The translations under genes were made by a program, and so were the position numbers. The notes beneath the pieces are model-generated. The model made no database searches. It was not told where the DNA came from and was given only the letters and a program-made list of their open reading frames with translations. From NCBI GenBank assembly GCA_021778375.1, contig JAJYCM010000070.1, forward strand, positions 1 through 11,005: 11,005 bases of DNA, given 5' to 3'. This DNA is from Bacteroidota bacterium. Lineage in GTDB: Bacteria > Bacteroidota > Ignavibacteria > Ignavibacteriales > Ignavibacteriaceae. Position 1 is the first letter of the stretch. Each line of letters opens with the position of its first letter. Below, in pieces: positions 6,602 to 11,005 of this stretch.

Positions 6602-9600
6602 ATGATTCGAAAACTTCTTGGATTTGCCCTTAACCAGAGACTAACCACAATTACTGTGGTTATTGCGGTAATTATTACTGGAATTTGGTCCTGGACTCAA
6701 CTTAAAAAAGAAGCTTACCCAGATATCGGAGATACTGAAGTTGAAGTAATCACTACTTATCCCGGCCAAGCTGCTCAAGATGTTGAACAACAGGTCACTC
6801 TTCCGCTAGAAAGAGCATTAAATGGCGTTCCCAGGGTCATAAATAAAAGATCAAAAACCATTTTTGGACTCTCTGTTATTGATCTTACTTTTGAAGACGG
6901 TACAGACGATTATTTTGCACGTCAACAGGTCCTTGAAAAATTAAACGATGCGATTCTCCCGGATGGCGTTTCTCCTACGCTTGGGCCTTTAACAGGTCCT
7001 GTTGATGAAATTTTCCGTTACGTTATTGAAGCAAATGATAATTTTACTCCGATGCAATTAAGGACACTGCAGGACTGGGTAATTATTCCTCGCATTCTTC
7101 AGGTGCCCGGAATAGCAGACGTCGTTAATTTCGGTGGCTTAGTAAAGCAATATCAGGTTATTACTTCACCTAATAATTTATTACGATTTAACCTTACACT
7201 CCAGGATGTGATTTCTGCGATTAGAGAAAATAATATTAATACAGGTGGAAATATTATAAAACGAGGCGAGCAGGGTTTCGTTGTTCGAGGTATAGGCGCT
7301 ATCAGGAATAAAGATGATATAAGTAATATAGTAATCAAATCAGTTAGCGGTGTACCTGTCTTCATCCATGACGTTGCTACAGTTGAAGAAATCCCTTCGC
7401 AGCCGACAGGAATACTAGGATATACATTACAAAATGATTCAACAAAGATCGATGTTAATTCTGGCGTACAAGGACTAATAGCAATGAGAAGAGGCGAAAA
7501 CCCATCAGATGTTATTGTTAAACTAAAAGAAAAAATTAAGAATTTGAATGAAAATGTTCTACCTAAAGGAGTTCATTTAACAATTACTTATGACCGCAGC
7601 AAGCTTGTTAAATATACTATCGATACTGTTTCAACAACATTGTTTGAGGGTTTTACAATTGTAATTCTCATTCTAATATTTTTTATCGGAAGTGTTCGCT
7701 CCGCCCTTATTGTTGCTACTACAATTCCAATTTCCCTTCTATTTGCTTTCACAATGATGAAAACAACCGGCATTCCGGCAAATTTACTTTCGCTTGGAGC
7801 AATTGACTTTGGAATTATCGTGGACGGCGCTGTAGTTATGGTTGAAAATATAATGCGTCATTACCGGGATGCCACTCCAGAAGAAAAAAGACAAGGAATA
7901 ATACGTCTCACATTGACCTCGGCTCAAGAGGTGGGTCGCGAAATTTTCTTCTCGATTGCAATTATTATTCTTGCTTACTTGCCGATTTTTTCGTTTCAAA
8001 GAGTTGAAGGTAAACTTTTTTCACCTATGGCTTACACTCTTTCTTTTGCGATACTAGGATCAATGATACTTGCCCTTACTGCTATACCTGTGTTCATGTC
8101 AATGATCTACCGGAAATACTTTGAATCGGAGAATCCAGCCAAACTTGAGTGGCACAACCCTGTGTATTATTGGCTGGAAGGCAAATATGAAAAAGTAATT
8201 TCATTTACGACTAAACATATTTCTCAAACAGTAATCTCTGCTTTTGCAATAGTCTTAATTGTTATTTTGATAGGTGTTCACAGTATCGGGACAGAATTTC
8301 TTCCAGAACTTGACGAAGGTGCGTTTAATATTAGAGGTTTTTTCCCAGTTGGAATAACTTTAAACGATGCAGCAAAGTACTGCTCTACTATTAGAAAAGT
8401 AATAAGCAACCACAAGCAAGTTAACGTAGTCCTTACTCAACTTGGTAGAAACGATGATGGCACCGACCCATATGGTCCAAACCGTCTGGAAATATTGGTT
8501 GGCTTAAAAAAATATTCTACATGGATTAGCGATACTTCAAAAGAAGAACTTCTCCTTAAAATGAAAAGCGAATTAGAACAGGCTGTTCCAGGGACAGAGT
8601 TTTCTTTTTCACAACCGATACTTGATAACGTTACTGAAGCCGTTACAGGAAGCGTTGCGGATCTTGCTATCCTTATAAACGGCGAAGACTTAAATTTTAT
8701 GCGAAAGGAAGCCGACTCTATTCTTGCAATTATTAGAACTATCCCGGGTGCAAGCGAATCCGGAATTGAACAAGAGGGCAATCAAGCTCAACTGACAGTT
8801 AGAATTGATAGAAAAGCTGCAGCACGATTCGGAATAAATGTAAGTGACATTCAACAAATGATCGAAGCAGCCATCGGCGGAAAATCAATTAGCCAGCTAT
8901 ATGATAGAAAAGGTAGACTTTTTGATATTGTAGTTAGATATTCTCCAAAATATAGAAATTCAATTCAGGCTATAGAAAATATGTTCGTTGCCTCTCCGAG
9001 CGGCGGGCGAATTCCTATGTCTCAGCTTGCTTCGATTAAATTGGTTGATGGCCCCACAATTATTCAAAGAGAAAACGGAGAACGGCAAATATCGGTTAGA
9101 ACAAATATTCGCGGAAGAGATCAAGGTGGATTTGTTGCTGAAGCTCAAAAATTGGTTAGTGAAAAAATCCATCTTCCAAAAGATTATACTATTGAATGGG
9201 GTGGACAGTTTGAAAACCTCGCTAGAGCGGGTAATCGATTAGCAATTGTAATTCCGCTTACTATTCTCATAATCTTTTTAATTCTGTTTTCTATGTACAA
9301 AAATGTTCGACATGTTATTGTAGCGATGTCAAGTATACCATTTGCTCTAATCGGAGGAATACTTGCCTTGCTAATTCGTGGTTACAATTTTAATGTCTCT
9401 GCCGGCGTTGGATTTATTTCCCTATTTGGTGTCTCTATAATAGCAGGGGTATTATTTGTATCCCGCGCAAATCGATTAGTTGACGATGACGGTTTATCTA
9501 TAAGAGAGGCTGCGCATAGAGCGGCGAAAATTCAATTAAGACCAAATTTGATGACTATACTTTTGGCTTTGCTGGGACTTATTCCTGCGGCAATAGCTAC

Positions 9601-9754
9601 AGGTATCGGCTCAGATATTCAGAGACCGCTTGCAACTGTAATTGTCGGAGGATTATGTACGGCTCTTATTTTAACGCTAATTACTCTGCCTTCACTTTAC
9701 ATTTTAATTGAAAAAAATAAAAAATCAAACAATAATGGAAAAATAAGTCTGTAA
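6602..9754 (+). CDS. czcA: CzcA-family heavy-metal RND efflux pump
   Basis: Inner-membrane proton/cation antiporter of the heavy-metal RND family, exporting metal ions from periplasm or cytoplasm into the adaptor-channel assembly. At 1050 residues it is full length, with the expected plan: TM1 (about 10-30), large periplasmic domain, TM2-6 (about 340-505), TM7 (about 543-562), second periplasmic domain, and TM8-12 from about 880. TM4 carries DFGIIVDGAVVMVEN, the DFG-x3-DGA-x3-VEN signature, with D402, D408 and E415 at the same numbers as the proton-relay acids of Cupriavidus CzcA. Other family marks are YPDIGDTEVEV, EFLPELDEGAF and LGRNDDGTDPYGPN. The position aligning by eye with CusA Met573 is Arg578, which argues against Cu/Ag. 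In the TM10 segment GVSIIAGVL, Ala948 replaces the Asn usual in CzcA relatives. Zn, Co, Cd or Ni is the likely substrate class; which one cannot be read from sequence. Confidence 0.95.
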   Translation: MIRKLLGFALNQRLTTITVVIAVIITGIWSWTQLKKEAYPDIGDTEVEVITTYPGQAAQDVEQQVTLPLERALNGVPRVINKRSKTIFGLSVIDLTFEDGTDDYFARQQVLEKLNDAILPDGVSPTLGPLTGPVDEIFRYVIEANDNFTPMQLRTLQDWVIIPRILQVPGIADVVNFGGLVKQYQVITSPNNLLRFNLTLQDVISAIRENNINTGGNIIKRGEQGFVVRGIGAIRNKDDISNIVIKSVSGVPVFIHDVATVEEIPSQPTGILGYTLQNDSTKIDVNSGVQGLIAMRRGENPSDVIVKLKEKIKNLNENVLPKGVHLTITYDRSKLVKYTIDTVSTTLFEGFTIVILILIFFIGSVRSALIVATTIPISLLFAFTMMKTTGIPANLLSLGAIDFGIIVDGAVVMVENIMRHYRDATPEEKRQGIIRLTLTSAQEVGREIFFSIAIIILAYLPIFSFQRVEGKLFSPMAYTLSFAILGSMILALTAIPVFMSMIYRKYFESENPAKLEWHNPVYYWLEGKYEKVISFTTKHISQTVISAFAIVLIVILIGVHSIGTEFLPELDEGAFNIRGFFPVGITLNDAAKYCSTIRKVISNHKQVNVVLTQLGRNDDGTDPYGPNRLEILVGLKKYSTWISDTSKEELLLKMKSELEQAVPGTEFSFSQPILDNVTEAVTGSVADLAILINGEDLNFMRKEADSILAIIRTIPGASESGIEQEGNQAQLTVRIDRKAAARFGINVSDIQQMIEAAIGGKSISQLYDRKGRLFDIVVRYSPKYRNSIQAIENMFVASPSGGRIPMSQLASIKLVDGPTIIQRENGERQISVRTNIRGRDQGGFVAEAQKLVSEKIHLPKDYTIEWGGQFENLARAGNRLAIVIPLTILIIFLILFSMYKNVRHVIVAMSSIPFALIGGILALLIRGYNFNVSAGVGFISLFGVSIIAGVLFVSRANRLVDDDGLSIREAAHRAAKIQLRPNLMTILLALLGLIPAAIATGIGSDIQRPLATVIVGGLCTALILTLITLPSLYILIEKNKKSNNNGKISL

Positions 9755-9857
9755 ATATTACTGTATGTGAAATTTGCAATTAAGTGAATTATAAAATTAT
9801 GTAATATTTTAATTTTTAATAAAAGTAATATTCTTATAACTAATTATTAGGCTAAAA

Positions 9858-10748
9858 ATGAAACAATATAAAATCATCGTCCTTTTTATGATAATATTTT
9901 CAGTCCTTCATTTCAAAAATTTACATGCACAGGATTTTGTAAAAGTTAATTTAACCGGGAATTTGAATTTTGATTCAAACATTCAGCTATCAAGTTACCA
10001 TCCGATAGTCTTTACAAGTATTGAAAATGAAACGCAGGGTAAAAAATCACTTGCGCTTGCTGGAGTTTTATCAGGGATATTGCCCGGCGCTGGAGAATTT
10101 TATGCAGGAAGATATTTGAAGGCAGGAATATTTTTTACTGTTGAAGCTGCTGCGATTGCAACAGCGCTGATTTATACTCGTAAAGGTGATAATCAAACAA
10201 ATTACTTCCAAAATTATGCTAACCAACATTGGAGTGCAGTTCGATATGCAACATGGACCATTAACAATCTAAAGTATCTTAATCCCAATGTTGATCCCAC
10301 GAACTATAATGTTTTTGTTTCTAATAGCAGTGGTACAGTTGTCGGAGTTAATTGGAGCGAGCTTAACAGATTGGAAAGTGCTATTGGTGGCGGTTATTCT
10401 CATAATTTAGCTCCTTTTGGCACACAAGATTATTATGAAATAATAGGTAAGTATCCGCAGTTTAGTCACGGTTGGGATACATCAAATCCAAATGATTCTG
10501 ACTTTCATATTTTGACACAACAATTCCTGTTATATGCTCACGCAAGAGGATTGGCAAACAGTTTGTACACTACCGGCAACACAGCAATTATAGCATTATT
10601 TGTTAATCATTTCTTAAGCATTTTTGACGCTATTTGGAGCGCCAGCTCATATAATAGACTTATTGCGGTTAATTTAAGTGTTCAAGATGTAAACATGGCA
10701 AATAGAAGTGAACTTATTTCTACTTTAAATTTGAGTTATAATTTTTAG
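9858..10748 (+). CDS. DUF5683-like secreted/membrane protein, function unknown
   Basis: A 296-residue protein with a signal peptide (hydrophobic 6-18, cleavage likely after the Ala of LHA, residue 24). The middle holds a glycine-rich membrane hairpin: LAGVLSGILPGAGEFYAGRY (about 67-86) followed by a hydrophobic stretch to about 106. This LPGxGxFYAG motif resembles DUF5683 and TM2-like proteins common in Bacteroidota and Ignavibacteria. A third hydrophobic segment (about 241-262) ends in NHFLSIFDAIWSAS, matching the NH-x6-DA-x2-SA signature I recall from the same family. The region between (about 110-235) is soluble, rich in Asn, Tyr and Trp. It lies 103 bp after the pump and 108 bp before a DUF190 gene, on the same strand, so it may be in the operon or have its own promoter. 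No terminator is visible on either side. The family match is by motif only. Confidence 0.7.
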   Translation: MKQYKIIVLFMIIFSVLHFKNLHAQDFVKVNLTGNLNFDSNIQLSSYHPIVFTSIENETQGKKSLALAGVLSGILPGAGEFYAGRYLKAGIFFTVEAAAIATALIYTRKGDNQTNYFQNYANQHWSAVRYATWTINNLKYLNPNVDPTNYNVFVSNSSGTVVGVNWSELNRLESAIGGGYSHNLAPFGTQDYYEIIGKYPQFSHGWDTSNPNDSDFHILTQQFLLYAHARGLANSLYTTGNTAIIALFVNHFLSIFDAIWSASSYNRLIAVNLSVQDVNMANRSELISTLNLSYNF

Positions 10749-10856
10749 TCATATATTTTAACTTGAAGGATTAAGATATAGTTAAGCAATTTGAAGACAG
10801 ATGATTTAAGTAATGATTACGACACAATTTTTCAATCAAATAATGACAGGTTATAA

Positions 10857-11005
10857 ATGATAGAAGTACAAATTTTCCTTGACGAAGGAGATCTTTATAA
10901 AGAACAACCGATGCATGAATATATAATGCGCCATCTTATGCACCACAACATTAACGGCGCATCAATGTTTGCAGCAGTTGAAGGCTATGGGAATAAACAT
11001 CATCT
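10857..11005 (+). CDS. DUF190 (PII-like fold) protein, 5' part only
   Basis: Only the first 49 codons and two further bases are inside the window. A TAA directly before the ATG at 10857 makes this the only ATG start in frame. The pattern, a beta strand (VQIFLDEGD), then YKEQPMHEYIMRHLM as a helix, then INGASMFAAVEGYG and His-His, matches the start of DUF190 proteins, which share the PII signalling fold (strand, 'GE-x-D-x2-x-x-PLYE' helix, 'GI-x-GAT-V-x-RG-x-x-GFG' strand). The helix is unusual: residues 19-30 contain three Met and four His. DUF190 and other PII-like genes are found beside metal-efflux RND operons, where a regulatory or sensor role has been suggested. Here it follows the Czc locus on the same strand, 108 bp after the DUF5683-like gene. 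The C-terminal half, needed to judge ligand binding, is missing. Confidence 0.75.
   Translation, partial: MIEVQIFLDEGDLYKEQPMHEYIMRHLMHHNINGASMFAAVEGYGNKHH

Noticed and set aside
7153..8781. Open frames on the minus strand opposite the pump gene (7153-7365, 7588-7773, 7784-7999, 8437-8781)
   Set aside because: They are antisense shadows of a strongly conserved pump gene, with no ribosome sites or recognisable protein features.
10749..10856. TTAACT/AGTTAA pairing after the DUF5683-like gene as a terminator
   Set aside because: Six A/T-rich pairs with a 16-base loop and no T-run; expected by chance in such A/T-rich DNA.

Overview
The window is AT-rich (roughly 36% GC by eye) and reads as a chromosomal segment from a Gram-negative member of the Bacteroidota/Chlorobiota/Ignavibacteria group. 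Clues are a TolC-type outer membrane protein, a predicted outer-membrane barrel, a lipoprotein signal on the efflux adaptor, A/T-rich translation starts often lacking a strong Shine-Dalgarno, a DUF4097 'SGGD' lipoprotein, a DUF5683-like membrane protein, and an interspersed inverted repeat of a style I associate with Ignavibacteria-like genomes. Genus cannot be fixed from the sequence alone.

Layout. Positions 1-1463 (+) hold the C-terminal half of UvrA, the nucleotide-excision-repair ATPase, cut by the window edge. Positions 1464-1831 are a gene-free gap between two convergent genes and contain two inverted repeats, including a roughly 130-bp foldback. Positions 1832-2773 (-) encode a secreted DUF4097-type lipoprotein made of regularly spaced SGGD turns. 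Positions 2774-3097 are a divergent intergenic region with a near-consensus sigma-70-like promoter facing right.

From 3098 to the right edge every gene is on the + strand, and together they look like one heavy-metal efflux locus: a small secreted or anchored protein of unknown function (3098-3514), a CzcC/TolC-family outer membrane factor (3660-4961), a lipoprotein periplasmic adaptor (about 5000-5995), a predicted small outer-membrane barrel (6023-6550), a CzcA-type RND pump (6602-9754), a DUF5683-like secreted/membrane protein (9858-10748), and the start of a DUF190 (PII-like fold) protein (10857 to beyond the edge).

How they work together. The pump, adaptor and outer membrane factor should form a proton-driven tripartite channel across the envelope. 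The pump carries the complete DFG-x3-DGA-x3-VEN signature, with D402, D408 and E415, of divalent-cation (Zn/Co/Cd/Ni-type) exporters. The less ordinary part is the accessory set: a small leading protein with a His/Cys/acidic patch, a barrel protein between adaptor and pump, and a terminal DUF190 protein whose predicted helix is packed with His and Met. The adaptor also appears to lack much of the lipoyl domain on both sides of its hairpin. These point to a variant Czc system with possible sensing or regulatory add-ons; their roles are inference only.
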